Positions 25,986 through 35,375 of a DNA stretch of 51,248 nt are shown here, in pieces. The DNA lies in NCBI GenBank assembly GCA_018056765.1, contig JAGPFA010000018.1, positions 1-51,248 on the forward strand, given 5' to 3'. Position 1 is the first letter of the stretch, and each line of letters starts with the position of its first letter. The position numbers and the translations under genes are program-made. Source of the DNA: Syntrophaceae bacterium. GTDB taxonomy: Bacteria; Desulfobacterota; Syntrophia; Syntrophales; Smithellaceae. The notes under the pieces were generated by a model. That model did no database searches. It worked only from the letters and a program-made list of their open reading frames with translations, and was not told where the DNA came from.

Positions 25986-27362
25986 ATGAAGTTCAAAAAG
26001 AAAATACTGGGGATAGGCGCAGGTTATGTGGGTGCGCCTACCATGGCCATGATTGCTTATAAATGTCCCGACTACAAGGTAACCGTTGTGGATATTAACC
26101 ATGAACGTATTGCGGCGTGGAATTCCGATCATCTCCCGATTTACGAGCCGGGACTGGAGGAAATCATCACGAAGACCCGCGGCCGTAATCTGTTTTTCTC
26201 CTCAGATGTAGAAGGACAGATCAGGGAAAATGACATTATTTTTGTGTGCGTCAACACCCCGACCAAAACCTTCGGCGCCGGTGCCGGCATGGCCGCAGAC
26301 CTGCAGTACTGGGAAAAAACGGCCAGGCAAATCCTAGATAATGCCGAATCATCAAAAATAGTGGTTGAAAAAAGCACCCTGCCCATAAAGACCGCTCTGG
26401 CGATGGAGCGGATTTTATCGTCGGGCAAGGGGAAAATTAAGTTCGATGTGCTCTCCAGCCCGGAATTTATGGCGGAAGGCACGGCCGTGCGCGACCTGGA
26501 ATATCCTGATCGGGTGCTTGTCGGCTCACGTGAAACAAAAAGCGGACTTGCCGCCCGTGCTGAGCTGGTAAAAATTTTCTCCCGCTGGGTACCGCCGGAA
26601 AAAATCATCACTTCCAACGTATGGAGTGCCGAACTCTCCAAGCTGGTGTCCAACGCTTTTCTGGCCCAGCGCGTCTCCTCAATCAACTCTATTTCCGCCC
26701 TTTGTGAAAAGACAGATGCGGATATCAGCGAGGTTGCCTACGCCGTGGGGATGGACACCCGTATCGGGGCGAAGTTTCTCAAAGCCGGCGTCGGCTTCGG
26801 CGGTTCCTGCTTCAAAAAGGATATCTTGAACCTGGTTTATCTGTGCGGTTATTACGGCCTGCCGGAGGTCGCCTCATACTGGGAAAGCGTGGTCAGGATG
26901 AATGAATACCAGCAGAATCGCTTCGTCGCAACCATTTTGAACGCCATGTTCAATACGCTGGCGGGGAAAAAAATATGTATTCTGGGCTTTGCCTTCAAGG
27001 CGGACACAGGCGACACACGCGAAAGTCCGGCCATCAATATCACTCGCAAACTGCTGGCCGAACACGCGGAGGTGGTTATTTCAGATCCCAAGGCGCTGGC
27101 CAATGCGCGCATTGACCTGGCCGATGACGGGGGCAAAATCAGTTTCGTTGAAAACCCCTATCAGGCGGCGGCTGGCTGCCACGCACTGGCGGTGCTGACC
27201 GATTGGGAACTGTACCGGAAACTTGATTACCGCAAAATATTTAATTCGATGGTCAAGCCTGCTTTTTTGTTTGACGGCCGCAATATCATCGATCACCACA
27301 AGTGCTTTGAAATCGGCTTCAACGTCTTTCCCATCGGTAAACCAGCTTTGTCGCGCCTGTAG
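25986..27362 (+). CDS. UDP-glucose 6-dehydrogenase, eukaryote-like class
   Basis: A 458-residue NAD-dependent enzyme oxidising UDP-glucose twice to UDP-glucuronate. The NAD fold starts ILGIGAGYVGAPTM. Then come DINHERIAAWNSDHLPIYEPGL, VCVNTPTKTFG, EKSTLPIKTA, SSPEFMAEGTAV, the active-site lysine in WSAELSKLVSNAFLAQR, and catalytic Cys274 in GFGGSCFKKD. GFAFKADTGDTRESPA is in the C-domain. Length and motifs such as GAGYVGAPT and VNTPTKTFG match the animal/plant-type UGDH class more than the shorter Ugd of E. coli. It is co-transcribed with UXS. Confidence 0.94.
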   Translation: MKFKKKILGIGAGYVGAPTMAMIAYKCPDYKVTVVDINHERIAAWNSDHLPIYEPGLEEIITKTRGRNLFFSSDVEGQIRENDIIFVCVNTPTKTFGAGAGMAADLQYWEKTARQILDNAESSKIVVEKSTLPIKTALAMERILSSGKGKIKFDVLSSPEFMAEGTAVRDLEYPDRVLVGSRETKSGLAARAELVKIFSRWVPPEKIITSNVWSAELSKLVSNAFLAQRVSSINSISALCEKTDADISEVAYAVGMDTRIGAKFLKAGVGFGGSCFKKDILNLVYLCGYYGLPEVASYWESVVRMNEYQQNRFVATILNAMFNTLAGKKICILGFAFKADTGDTRESPAINITRKLLAEHAEVVISDPKALANARIDLADDGGKISFVENPYQAAAGCHALAVLTDWELYRKLDYRKIFNSMVKPAFLFDGRNIIDHHKCFEIGFNVFPIGKPALSRL

Positions 27363-27367
27363 AGGCA

Positions 27368-27751
27368 TCAATCCGGTGTAAAATCAAAGGCGTTCCTGAT
27401 AAGGCGGATTTCATTTCCCGAAGGCAGCATCAATATGGCGACAATATCAAATCGCGCCGGCGAGGCGTTTATTTTATTATCCTGAAGATACCACAGGGCG
27501 AGCCGGGACATTTTTTTTTGTTTTTTTACCCCAACTGCCTGCTCCGGGTAACCAAGCGCGCAGGATTTCCTGGTCTTCACTTCCACAAAAACCAGCTCGC
27601 CTTTATCCCGGGCAACGATGTCGATCTCGCCTATCGGGCAGCGATAATTTTGTTCGACAATCCGGTAGCCTTTTTTCTTCAGATAGGCCAGGGCGATCCT
27701 TTCACCCTGTTTTCCCGTTTCTATCGAGCCTGTTTTTCCGGTCGTGTCCAT
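27368..27751 (-). CDS. yraN: YraN family (UPF0102) nuclease-like protein
   Basis: A 127-residue protein with the Holliday-junction-resolvase-like fold. The start ATG 27751 overlaps the rnhB stop (TGATG); the frame is open further upstream but inside rnhB. Motifs: GKQGERIALAYLKKKGYRIVEQNYR, GEIDIVARDKGELVFVEVKTR, matching the PD-(D/E)XK-like D-x-E-VK pattern, then RFDIVAI. Function is not settled in the family. It closes the rpsP-to-yraN operon. Confidence 0.92.
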   Translation of the reverse strand: MDTTGKTGSIETGKQGERIALAYLKKKGYRIVEQNYRCPIGEIDIVARDKGELVFVEVKTRKSCALGYPEQAVGVKKQKKMSRLALWYLQDNKINASPARFDIVAILMLPSGNEIRLIRNAFDFTPD

Positions 27752-28371
27752 CAGGATTTCTTTGGCTTTGTCCGGCAGGAATCTGCGTCTTTGAGGTGGA
27801 AGGAGCGACGGTGAATTTCGCACATCCCCGCTTCCTTCAGAATACGGCGGTGCTCGGCCGTGCCGTAACCTTTATTCTTTTTAAAATTGTATTGCGGAAA
27901 CCGGCGATGGTATATTTCCATGATCCTGTCGCGGGTCACTTTGGCCACAATGGACGCGGCAGCAATCGAAATGCTGCGCGCATCACCTTTCACCAGCGTT
28001 TTTTGGGGAGTTTCAAGTGCGATCGTGTTCAGTCCATCCAGAAGCAGAAAATCAGGGGATACAGAAAGCTCAAGCACCGCCTTGCGCATGGCCAGGAGGG
28101 ATGCCTGCAGAATATTGATGCGGTCGATGACTTCCGCCCCGACAACACCCACGCCGACCGCCAGCGCATCCTGCGAGATGACCTCGTAGAGCCTGTCGCG
28201 GCTGCGCGGGGAAAGAGCCTTGGAATCGTTGATCTCCGGATGGAGATAAAAAGGAGGAAGAATCACTGCCGCTGCCACCACGGGGCCGGCCAGCGGTCCC
28301 CGGCCGGCTTCGTCCACACCCGCCACACGCCGGTAGCCTTCAGTATAAGCGATACTTTCAAAAGTATTCAT
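27751..28371 (-). CDS. rnhB: ribonuclease HII
   Basis: A 206-residue enzyme that removes ribonucleotides from DNA. The first catalytic acidic pair is in RVAGVDEAGRGPLAGPV (DE), then INDSKALSPRSRDRLY, DFLLLDG (third acidic residue) and VAKVTRDRIMEIYHRRFPQY (fourth). The C-terminal GYGTAEHRRIL and RRSFHL are standard. Gene order rplS-rnhB-yraN is conserved in many bacteria. Confidence 0.96.
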   Translation of the reverse strand: MNTFESIAYTEGYRRVAGVDEAGRGPLAGPVVAAAVILPPFYLHPEINDSKALSPRSRDRLYEVISQDALAVGVGVVGAEVIDRINILQASLLAMRKAVLELSVSPDFLLLDGLNTIALETPQKTLVKGDARSISIAAASIVAKVTRDRIMEIYHRRFPQYNFKKNKGYGTAEHRRILKEAGMCEIHRRSFHLKDADSCRTKPKKS

Positions 28372-28487
28372 CGCGAAAACATAAAAGCCCCCTGCCGGAG
28401 CGGTTCTGCTGAAATTAACAAGCCATCCGCAGCTTTCTGAGGAAATATCCGTATTTTAAGTGATCACACAGGCGGATTCGGTCTGTT

Positions 28488-28835
28488 TCAACTATGCGCC
28501 TGCTCTTTGATCCTTGCTTTTTTACCGCGCAGGCTCCTCAAATAATAAAGACGCGACCGGCGCACCGCACCTTTGGTCACAACTTCCACGCGGTTGATGA
28601 TCGGGGAGTAAGTGGGGAAAGTTCTTTCCACGCCCACACCGTATGAGACCTTCCTGACCGTGAAACTGGCCCGGCTGCCGCCGCGGCGTTTGCGGATCAC
28701 GACGCCTTCAAAGGCCTGAATTCTCTGCTTCTGACCTTCGATAATGCGCACATATACTTTAACCGTATCACCCGATTTAAAATCGGGAATATCGCTTCTC
28801 ATTTGTTCTTTTTCGATCTGTTCCAAAACGTTCAT
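28488..28835 (-). CDS. rplS: 50S ribosomal protein L19
   Basis: A 115-residue protein at the 30S-50S interface. It has [71 protein letters not shown] and [10 protein letters not shown], the full L19 pattern. It is in its usual place after trmD, though with one methyltransferase gene in between. Confidence 0.98.
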   Translation of the reverse strand: MNVLEQIEKEQMRSDIPDFKSGDTVKVYVRIIEGQKQRIQAFEGVVIRKRRGGSRASFTVRKVSYGVGVERTFPTYSPIINRVEVVTKGAVRRSRLYYLRSLRGKKARIKEQAHS

Positions 28836-28868
28836 TTTTAGTTCCTCCCGCTTTTAGCTCAATATATA

Positions 28869-29477
28869 TCAAAAAGTTGTTGTTACTCTGTCTAAAATGA
28901 CAGCCACGGCGGAGCGCACCGCCAGATGATTGTAGCCGTCCTTCCCCCTGATCGGCTCCAGGCGGTGATCGGCCAGCTTCAGCACGTCCACGGCAATGCC
29001 GGAGCCTGTACCAAAAATCAAAAGATAAGGCAATGAATTACTCATCATTTTGCGGCGAAGTTCGCCACAGGTCAGGACATCACCTTCAAAATTGGCTCCG
29101 GTAGCCACGATAGCGGGCCTGCGTCCATGCGCTTGCTCAATTTCATGGAGCACCTCATCGAGGGTCGTCCGGAGGGCAACTTTTTCAAATGCTTCCTTGC
29201 GGCAGGGATTGTGCTCGGCACCGTAGCCCTCGCGCCAGTGGCTCATGATTCGCTGTGCCAACCGCCGCTGCGCCTCGACAGGGTTGACGATATAAAATTT
29301 CTCCACACCGAACGTTTTGGCAATGCGGGCGATATCATGAATATCGGTATTGGCAATGGCCGTCGTCACGACTCTGCCTTTCTTGTCGACCACCGGATAA
29401 TGTAAAAGAGCAATATAGAGAGCACTCGCCCCGGCCGGATGCCCCGGCAAGTGTGTCTCATTATGAAAAAGTTGCAT
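28869..29477 (-). CDS. SPOUT-type RNA methyltransferase (COG4752-like)
   Basis: A 202-residue SPOUT-superfamily protein. The core starts with ALYIALLHYPVVDKKGRVV and TTAIANTDIHDIARIAKTFGV. The knot region near the C-terminus has LLIFGTGSGIAVDVL and YNHLAVRSAVAVILDR, where SAM would bind. Relatives are typically encoded between trmD and rplS in deltaproteobacteria and related anaerobes, as here; the RNA target is not known to me. Residues 1-18 precede the conserved core, so the true start may be slightly further in. Confidence 0.82.
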   Translation of the reverse strand: MQLFHNETHLPGHPAGASALYIALLHYPVVDKKGRVVTTAIANTDIHDIARIAKTFGVEKFYIVNPVEAQRRLAQRIMSHWREGYGAEHNPCRKEAFEKVALRTTLDEVLHEIEQAHGRRPAIVATGANFEGDVLTCGELRRKMMSNSLPYLLIFGTGSGIAVDVLKLADHRLEPIRGKDGYNHLAVRSAVAVILDRVTTTF

Positions 29478-29510
29478 TTAGTACCTCAAACAAGCCTGAA
29501 AATCAAGACT

Positions 29511-30248
29511 TTATAACTGCCCCAGCTTTATTTTTTCCAGAATTTTTTTATCTGCAGCATCAAGTTCCATTTTTTCGAGCAAATCCGGCCTCCTTGTCCA
29601 GGTCCTTCTCAGCGCGGCGACCCGCTGCCACTCCTCTATCCTGGCATGATGGCCGGTCAGGAGGACCTCCGGCACGGCCCAGCCGTTATATTCAGCCGGC
29701 CTGGTATATTGAGGATACTCCAGAAGACCGTGAGAAAATGATTCCGAAACAGTCGAGGCGTCGTTTCCCAGTACACCGGGAATCAGCCTGGAAACGGCAT
29801 CGATAACAACCAACGCGCCCAGCTCGCCACCGGTCAAAATGTAATCGCCGATGGAAATTTCCCTGTCGGCCAGATGCTCGCGGATTCTTTCATCAACGCC
29901 TTCATAGCGTCCGCAAATAATCACAATCTGCTTGCGGGCGGCCAGTTCGGCGGCAATTTTCTGATTGAATGTCTCCCCCTGCGGTGTCATCAAAATCACC
30001 AGCGGGTCGAGCTCCGGGCGCACAACAGAGGCAAGCGCCCCGGCCACCGGCTCCACCTTCATAACCATGCCGCAGCCGCCTCCATAAGGAGCGTCGTCCG
30101 TCATGCGGTGCTTGTCTTCGGCCCAGTCACGGATATCATGCAGGCCGACTTCAATCAGCTTTTTTTCACGCGCTTTCTTCAAGAGGCTGCAATCAAGGGG
30201 AGAGTGGAGCATCTGCGGGAATACGGATAAAACATCAAATAAAATCAC
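29511..30248 (-). CDS. trmD: tRNA (guanine37-N1)-methyltransferase
   Basis: A 245-residue SAM-dependent knot methyltransferase making m1G37 and so preventing +1 frameshifts. Hallmarks: [11 protein letters not shown], the substrate loop [28 protein letters not shown] [16 protein letters not shown], the knot [24 protein letters not shown] and the C-terminal [14 protein letters not shown] and [14 protein letters not shown]. Its start overlaps the rimM stop by 4 bases. Confidence 0.97.
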   Translation of the reverse strand: MILFDVLSVFPQMLHSPLDCSLLKKAREKKLIEVGLHDIRDWAEDKHRMTDDAPYGGGCGMVMKVEPVAGALASVVRPELDPLVILMTPQGETFNQKIAAELAARKQIVIICGRYEGVDERIREHLADREISIGDYILTGGELGALVVIDAVSRLIPGVLGNDASTVSESFSHGLLEYPQYTRPAEYNGWAVPEVLLTGHHARIEEWQRVAALRRTWTRRPDLLEKMELDAADKKILEKIKLGQL

Positions 30249-30751
30249 GTCTCCAGACCCTCGGGCAATCTGACCGTTATTTTCCGCAAGGAAAGATCTA
30301 TCTTTTCAATGACGTCGGCAATGGCGGGGATAAGCACCTCATTACCCTCGCCGCGGCAGACATAAACATCGTTGGCGCCGGTAGGAAAGATCGCCGTAAC
30401 CCGCCCCAAATTGCGGCCTTGAAGTGTGTAAACATCCAGGCCGATTATGTCCTGCCAGTAATATTCGCCTTCATCAAGCGGCGCCAGGTGTTCCCGCGGC
30501 AGCAAAACCATGTCTCCTACCAGTTTTTGCGCCGTGTCGATGTCGCTGACTCCTTCCAGTTCCAGGAAAAAATGGCGTCCGGCCCGGGTGAGCCGGTTAA
30601 TTTCATAACGTGTCTTCTGACCGGACGTATTCCCAAGAAATAAAAATTGAATGTTTTGTAAAATATTGCCGGTTTCCAGATGAGAGATAACTTTTACGCA
30701 ACCGCGCAGACCGCGGGTCTTCACGACCTCGCCCACTACAAAAAGGTCCAT
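30245..30751 (-). CDS. rimM: 16S rRNA maturation factor RimM
   Basis: A 168-residue 30S assembly factor. The N-terminal barrel has [20 protein letters not shown], and the C-terminal PRC-barrel has [30 protein letters not shown] and [15 protein letters not shown]. It works at the 30S head with S19. It is tightly placed between khpA (2-base gap) and trmD. Confidence 0.96.
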   Translation of the reverse strand: MDLFVVGEVVKTRGLRGCVKVISHLETGNILQNIQFLFLGNTSGQKTRYEINRLTRAGRHFFLELEGVSDIDTAQKLVGDMVLLPREHLAPLDEGEYYWQDIIGLDVYTLQGRNLGRVTAIFPTGANDVYVCRGEGNEVLIPAIADVIEKIDLSLRKITVRLPEGLET

Positions 30752-30753
30752 CG

Positions 30754-30984
30754 TTATTCGATGATTTCCAGGACCGCGCGCTTGTGTGTTTTAGCGGACG
30801 TCGCACTCAAAATAGTGCGAATCGCTTTTGCCGTCCTTCCCTGTTTGCCGATGACCTTGCCCAGGTCCTCTTTGGCCACGCGCAGTTCAATCACGGACGC
30901 CTGCTCACCGGCAATTTCAGTCACTTCCACCTTATCGGGGTTATCAACCAATGCTTGAGATATGTACTTGATCAATTCCTTCAT
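30754..30984 (-). CDS. khpA: KH-domain RNA-binding protein KhpA
   Basis: A 76-residue single-KH protein. ATG 30984 is chosen because GGAGGTGG lies 6 bases upstream; the open frame to 31041 adds no conserved sequence. The KH signature is [29 protein letters not shown], with the GKxG loop. It binds structured RNAs and is commonly encoded between rpsP and rimM. Its target is unknown. Confidence 0.94.
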   Translation of the reverse strand: MKELIKYISQALVDNPDKVEVTEIAGEQASVIELRVAKEDLGKVIGKQGRTAKAIRTILSATSAKTHKRAVLEIIE

Positions 30985-31111
30985 CGTCGCCACCTCCATT
31001 GATTTTGTCACCTGTTCAGAAAGTTCATTCAATATCCACAAAGCTCGTTTAATGAAATGGTGTGGTGCTGAAACATTGTATCAATTTCACGACAAATCCC
31101 GCAGCGCTCAG

Positions 31112-31366
31112 CTATTTGACGGCCGTTTCAATACCCTTTGTTTTGAGCAGGTTCGAAACTGTCAGCGTGGGCTTGGCACCTTTGGAGAGCCATGCACGCA
31201 CGCGGTCTTCTTTCAGAGAAATCTCCGCAGGTGATTTTTTGGGATCATAGTGCCCAAGTATTTCCAGAGACCTTCCGTCGCGGGGATATTCCTGGTCTGC
31301 GGCAACAATACGGTAAAATGGTTTTCCTTTAGCGCCCATACGGGTCAATCTGATTTTCACTGCCAT
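31112..31366 (-). CDS. rpsP: 30S ribosomal protein S16
   Basis: An 84-residue 16S-binding protein: MAVKIRLTRMGAKGKPFYRIV, AADQEYPRDGRSLEILGHYDP, and RVRAWLSKGAKPTLTV. It opens the rpsP-khpA-rimM-trmD part of the operon after ffh. Confidence 0.98.
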   Translation of the reverse strand: MAVKIRLTRMGAKGKPFYRIVAADQEYPRDGRSLEILGHYDPKKSPAEISLKEDRVRAWLSKGAKPTLTVSNLLKTKGIETAVK

Positions 31367-31435
31367 TTGGCTTTACTTAAAACCTCCTTTTTAAAAAATA
31401 CATTATCGTGAATTTTTATCACAGTTTATATAAAT

Positions 31436-32764
31436 TTAAAAGGGGAAATTCCTCATGAAGGATTTGATCCCCCCTCTGGTATTTATTTTCTTCATCATCT
31501 TGCGAATCTCGACATAATTCTTCAAAAGACGGTTGACGTCCTGAACCTGTGTGCCGCTTCCCAGGGCAATCCTCTTGCGTCTGCGACCGTCGATAATCAG
31601 GTAATTTTGCCGCTCCTTCTCAGTCATGGAATCGATCATCGCCGTAATTTTGACCAGTTCCTTGTCATCCGGCTGCATGTCTTTGATTCCTTTGATTTTT
31701 CCCATGCCGGGAATCATCCCGATCATGTCGCTCAATGAGCCCATCTTTTTAATTTGTTTGAGCTGCTGGCGAAAATCCTCGAGTGTGAAATCGTTTTTAC
31801 GAAGACTCTGCTCCAGCTGTCGGGCGGTTTTTTCGTCAAACGTCGCCTGGGCCTTTTCCACCAGCGACAAAATGTCACCCATCCCCAGAATGCGCGAAGC
31901 CACCCGTTCGGGGTGAAATACTTCCAGCGCACTGATTTTCTCGCCTACTCCCACAAATTTTATGGGTTTTCCGACTACGGCTTTGAGCGACAGGGCCGCA
32001 CCACCGCGCGCATCCCCGTCCATCTTGGTCATGATAACACCGTCGATGCCGATCAGTTCATTGAACTTCGCACCGACATTGACTGCGTCCTGACCAGTCA
32101 TGGCGTCCGCCACATACAGAATTTCCGCCGGCTGGACACTTTCTTTTATCTTCTTGAGCTCATCCATGAGCACATCATCGATATGCAGGCGACCGGCCGT
32201 GTCGATGATGAGCACCTCATAGCCTTCTCTTTTGGCCTGACGGATCGCTTCCAGACAAATTTGCACCGGGTCTTTAAGGTCGCCGGCCGCGAAGACCCCC
32301 GCCTTTATCTGGGCACCCAGTGTGGCCAGCTGCTCCATCGCCGCCGGCCGGTAAACGTCGGCCGACACCAGATAGACTCTTTTTTCTTTGGAGAGCAGTG
32401 AGGCAAGTTTCGCGGCCGTAGTCGTCTTGCCGCAGCCCTGCAGACCGATGAGCATAATCGGCGCGGGGATTTTAGAGCCGAACTTGATGTTTGCGCTTTG
32501 ACTGCCCATCAGCTCGACCAGACGGTCATGGACAATTTTAACCACCTGCTGGCCCGGTGTGATGCTCTCGAGCACTTCTTTGCCGATCGCGCGAACGCGC
32601 ACATCTTCGATAAAATCACGAACAACTTTAAAATTGACATCCGCCTCCAGAAGAGCCATGCGGATTTCCTTCAAGGCCGCGCCGACACTTTGCTCGTCAA
32701 GAACTCCTCTGCCTTTGAGTTTTTTAAAGATGCCTTCGAGCTTCTCCGATAAACTTTCAAACAT
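31436..32764 (-). CDS. ffh: signal recognition particle protein Ffh
   Basis: A 442-residue SRP GTPase that targets membrane proteins co-translationally. The N domain is followed by G1 (GLQGCGKTTTAAKLA), G2 (SADVYRPAAMEQL), G3 (LIIDTAGRLHIDD), G4 (MTKMDGDARGGAALS) and G5 (GVGEKISALEVFHP). The methionine-rich M domain ends in MGSLSDMIGMIPGMGKIKGI and the RKRIALGSGTQVQDVNRLLK RNA-binding helix. It is 71 bases upstream of rpsP. The 4.5S RNA gene is not in the window. Confidence 0.98.
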   Translation of the reverse strand: MFESLSEKLEGIFKKLKGRGVLDEQSVGAALKEIRMALLEADVNFKVVRDFIEDVRVRAIGKEVLESITPGQQVVKIVHDRLVELMGSQSANIKFGSKIPAPIMLIGLQGCGKTTTAAKLASLLSKEKRVYLVSADVYRPAAMEQLATLGAQIKAGVFAAGDLKDPVQICLEAIRQAKREGYEVLIIDTAGRLHIDDVLMDELKKIKESVQPAEILYVADAMTGQDAVNVGAKFNELIGIDGVIMTKMDGDARGGAALSLKAVVGKPIKFVGVGEKISALEVFHPERVASRILGMGDILSLVEKAQATFDEKTARQLEQSLRKNDFTLEDFRQQLKQIKKMGSLSDMIGMIPGMGKIKGIKDMQPDDKELVKITAMIDSMTEKERQNYLIIDGRRRKRIALGSGTQVQDVNRLLKNYVEIRKMMKKINTRGGIKSFMRNFPF

Positions 32765-32778
32765 TATTTCGACCTCTG

Positions 32779-33576
32779 TTAAGGTTTTACGGCCGCGCCG
32801 TTTTGAACGGGCCAGACAGCGCAGGTGGCATTGACTTTTTTCCCGATCTTATCCGCGGCGGCCCTGGCTTTCGTCTTGCTGTCGAAGCCGGTCACAATGA
32901 CGCGGTACCATGTGCCCTTCCCCTTGATTTCCACTTTCGTCACCTTTGAGGTATATCCCATGGAGGTGATCGTTTTATTTGTTGCATTGGCCTTGTCTTT
33001 GTCTTTCAAAGACGTCACATGAATAATATAGTCGGCTCCGGCCGAAGCCGCCGGACGAACGGCTTTAGTGGTCCTGGCCTTTTTTTCCGGCGGCGGTTTC
33101 TCTACGGAATAAACCTCCACGGGCATTTCTTCCTGCTTTTTCAAAAGCTCTTCTATAACTGTTTCCTCGGTCGGGGGAGGCGCCTGCTCCTTTGGTTCCG
33201 GCTGTGGCTCCGGCCGTGGCTCCGCGGGCGGAGCCACCTCGATTGACGGCGGCTTTTCGCTGGTCAGATCCTTATGAAAGGACAAATCAATCGTCACCTT
33301 TTCCGGCTCCTGCTTTTCCTGCCCGGTCTCCCGTGCTTGTTGTGCGGGCACCCCGGAAGGCTTCCAGAGTGAAGCGACAATCCGCTTGGGAAGAGAGGCG
33401 ATCTTCCCCGGATAGGCATCAATGTTTTTGCCCACCGAAACCCCCAGAATGAAGGACAGGCACACAAGCAGTGTCATACCGGCAACAAGAACAATGATCC
33501 CTGTTTTGGCAAGCTTTATCTCAAATTTTTTCACATTTCCCGATCCCATTTTTTGCCCCGCACTTTCCATGGGCAT
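32779..33576 (-). CDS. membrane-anchored SPOR-domain protein
   Basis: A 265-residue inner-membrane protein with a short cytoplasmic N-terminus, one membrane segment (residues about 26-48, IIVLVAGMTLLVCLSFILGV), a proline- and glutamate-rich linker (PAEPRPEPQPEPKEQAPPP) and a C-terminal SPOR domain from about residue 188 (DYIIHVTSLKDKDKANA, VEIKGKGTWYRVIVTGFDS). SPOR domains bind peptidoglycan stripped of stem peptides and mark septal proteins such as FtsN and DedD. It lies between argS and ffh, in a place where a similar gene is often seen in deltaproteobacteria. Confidence 0.88.
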   Translation of the reverse strand: MPMESAGQKMGSGNVKKFEIKLAKTGIIVLVAGMTLLVCLSFILGVSVGKNIDAYPGKIASLPKRIVASLWKPSGVPAQQARETGQEKQEPEKVTIDLSFHKDLTSEKPPSIEVAPPAEPRPEPQPEPKEQAPPPTEETVIEELLKKQEEMPVEVYSVEKPPPEKKARTTKAVRPAASAGADYIIHVTSLKDKDKANATNKTITSMGYTSKVTKVEIKGKGTWYRVIVTGFDSKTKARAAADKIGKKVNATCAVWPVQNGAAVKP

Positions 33577-33611
33577 CGCTTTGCGATGCCTTATTGAGCC
33601 CGCCGCCTGTG

Positions 33612-35276
33612 CTACATTTTTTCCGGCGCCCCCACTCCCAAAATTTTCAGCGCGTTTTTCAAAACAATACGCAGAGCTTCCACCAGTGCCAGCCGCGCCG
33701 AGGAGATGGCCGCGTCATCGGTGACGACCCGGGCCTTATTGTAGTAGCTGTGAAAGACCGCCGCCAGTTCATTCAAGAAAAAAGTGATGCGGTGCACTTC
33801 CAGCGACTTTGCCGCCCCCTCCAGCATATCAGGGTATGCCGCCATCATTTTTATGAGTGTCTTTTCCTCTCGGCTCTCCAGAAGAGAGAAATCACAATCC
33901 CCCGGTGAGGGACAGGCCATCCCTTTTTCCGTGGCAAGCCGTATAATACTGCAGATACGCGCATGCGCATATTGAACGTAATAAACGGGGTTTTCGTTGG
34001 ACTGCTTTTTGGCCACTTCCAGATCAAAATCAAGATGACTGTCGGAGCGCCGCATCAGGAAGTTATAGCGCGCCGCATCTGTGCCTACCTCGTCCATTAC
34101 CTCGCGCAGTGTGACAAATTCCCCGGCGCGCGTGGACATCGCCACCGGCTCGCCCGCCCGCAACAGATTCACAAGCTGCACCAAAATGATTTTGAGAGCA
34201 TCTCGTTCATAGCCGAGCGCCTCAACGGCGGCCTTGAGACGGGGAATATAACCGTGATGATCCGCCCCCCAGATGTCGATAAGCATGTCGAAGCCGCGGG
34301 AAAATTTATTGCGGTGGTAGGCAATATCGGCGGCAAAATAGGTCGGTTCACCGTTTTGGCGGATGACAACACGATCCTTTTCATCGCCGTAGTCCGTTGT
34401 TTTAAACCACAAGGTGCCTCCGTCTGAATAAATGAAGCCCTGTTCACGAAGTGACGACAAAAGCCTGTTTACGCCATCGTTATGGTACAATTGCTTTTCG
34501 CTGAAATAAGTGTCAAACGTAACACCGAAATCACGCAGATCTTTTCTGATGCCCTCGAGAATGACCTCTGCCGCAACGGAGTTGAAATAGGCAATCGCCT
34601 CTTCGGGGCTTTTCTCCAGATAGACATCTCCTTCGAGCTGGGCAATCTCGTTTGCGATATCCCTGATATACCCGCCTTGATAGCAGTTTTCCGGAAAGTC
34701 AGCTTTTTCTCCAAACACTTCCCGGTAGCGATGCAGAACCGATTTTCCCAGATTGTCCATCTGGCTGCCTGCATCATTTATGTAATATTCGCGCGACACC
34801 CGGTAGCCCGTGGCCGAAAGCAGATTGGCCAGCACATCCCCCACCACCGCGCCGCGCGCATGCCCGATATGCAAAGGCCCGGTGGGATTGGCGCTGACAA
34901 ATTCCACCTGAACTTTTTTCCCGCCTCCCAGGTTGCTCCTGCCGTAGTTGTCTTTGGCCTCTAAAATATCTTTTATGTTTTTTTGCCACAGTGCATCTTT
35001 TATAAAAAAGTTCAAAAAACCGGGGCCGGCAATTTCCGTTTTTTCCAATATGCCTTCCGGGTCATCCAGATGATCACGGATAGCCCCTGCTATTGAGCGT
35101 GGATTTTGTTTCACACGCGAGGCCAGCACCATCGCCGCATTGGAAGAGAAGTCACCGTGTAATTCGCTCGCCGGCGTTTCCACCTCCACGAAAGACAGGC
35201 CGTCATCCGCCCAGAGCCCGGCCGCTGCACAGGCGGAAATAGATTTCTCAATAAGTCCGGCAATTTTCTTTTTCAT
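33612..35276 (-). CDS. argS: arginine-tRNA ligase
   Basis: A 554-residue class I synthetase. The N-terminal ADD1 domain is followed by the HIGH motif in [20 protein letters not shown]. Then come [34 protein letters not shown] and the KMSKS-equivalent [16 protein letters not shown]. The C-terminal DALR anticodon-binding domain ([13 protein letters not shown] to the end, with [23 protein letters not shown]) is complete. It is the first gene of the argS-SPOR-ffh-rpsP-to-yraN series, separated from the pilus operon by a strong terminator. Confidence 0.97.
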   Translation of the reverse strand: MKKKIAGLIEKSISACAAAGLWADDGLSFVEVETPASELHGDFSSNAAMVLASRVKQNPRSIAGAIRDHLDDPEGILEKTEIAGPGFLNFFIKDALWQKNIKDILEAKDNYGRSNLGGGKKVQVEFVSANPTGPLHIGHARGAVVGDVLANLLSATGYRVSREYYINDAGSQMDNLGKSVLHRYREVFGEKADFPENCYQGGYIRDIANEIAQLEGDVYLEKSPEEAIAYFNSVAAEVILEGIRKDLRDFGVTFDTYFSEKQLYHNDGVNRLLSSLREQGFIYSDGGTLWFKTTDYGDEKDRVVIRQNGEPTYFAADIAYHRNKFSRGFDMLIDIWGADHHGYIPRLKAAVEALGYERDALKIILVQLVNLLRAGEPVAMSTRAGEFVTLREVMDEVGTDAARYNFLMRRSDSHLDFDLEVAKKQSNENPVYYVQYAHARICSIIRLATEKGMACPSPGDCDFSLLESREEKTLIKMMAAYPDMLEGAAKSLEVHRITFFLNELAAVFHSYYNKARVVTDDAAISSARLALVEALRIVLKNALKILGVGAPEKM

Positions 35277-35298
35277 GCCAAAAGCGCTACCCCTTTAA

Positions 35299-35340
35299 TA
35301 AAAAAATGACAAGCGGCTTTTATCACCAGCCGCTTGTCAT
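35299..35340 (-). terminator. strong terminator of the pil operon
   Basis: Thirteen-base arms ATGACAAGCGGCT (35306-35318) and AGCCGCTTGTCAT (35328-35340) enclose a 9-base loop. On the minus strand the hairpin is followed by TTTTTTTATT. It ends the pilD-to-pilY1 transcripts 36 bases past pilY1 and insulates argS. Confidence 0.93.
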
Positions 35341-35375
35341 GGCAAGCAGTATCGTCAGCGGAGCCTGAAACCTGT

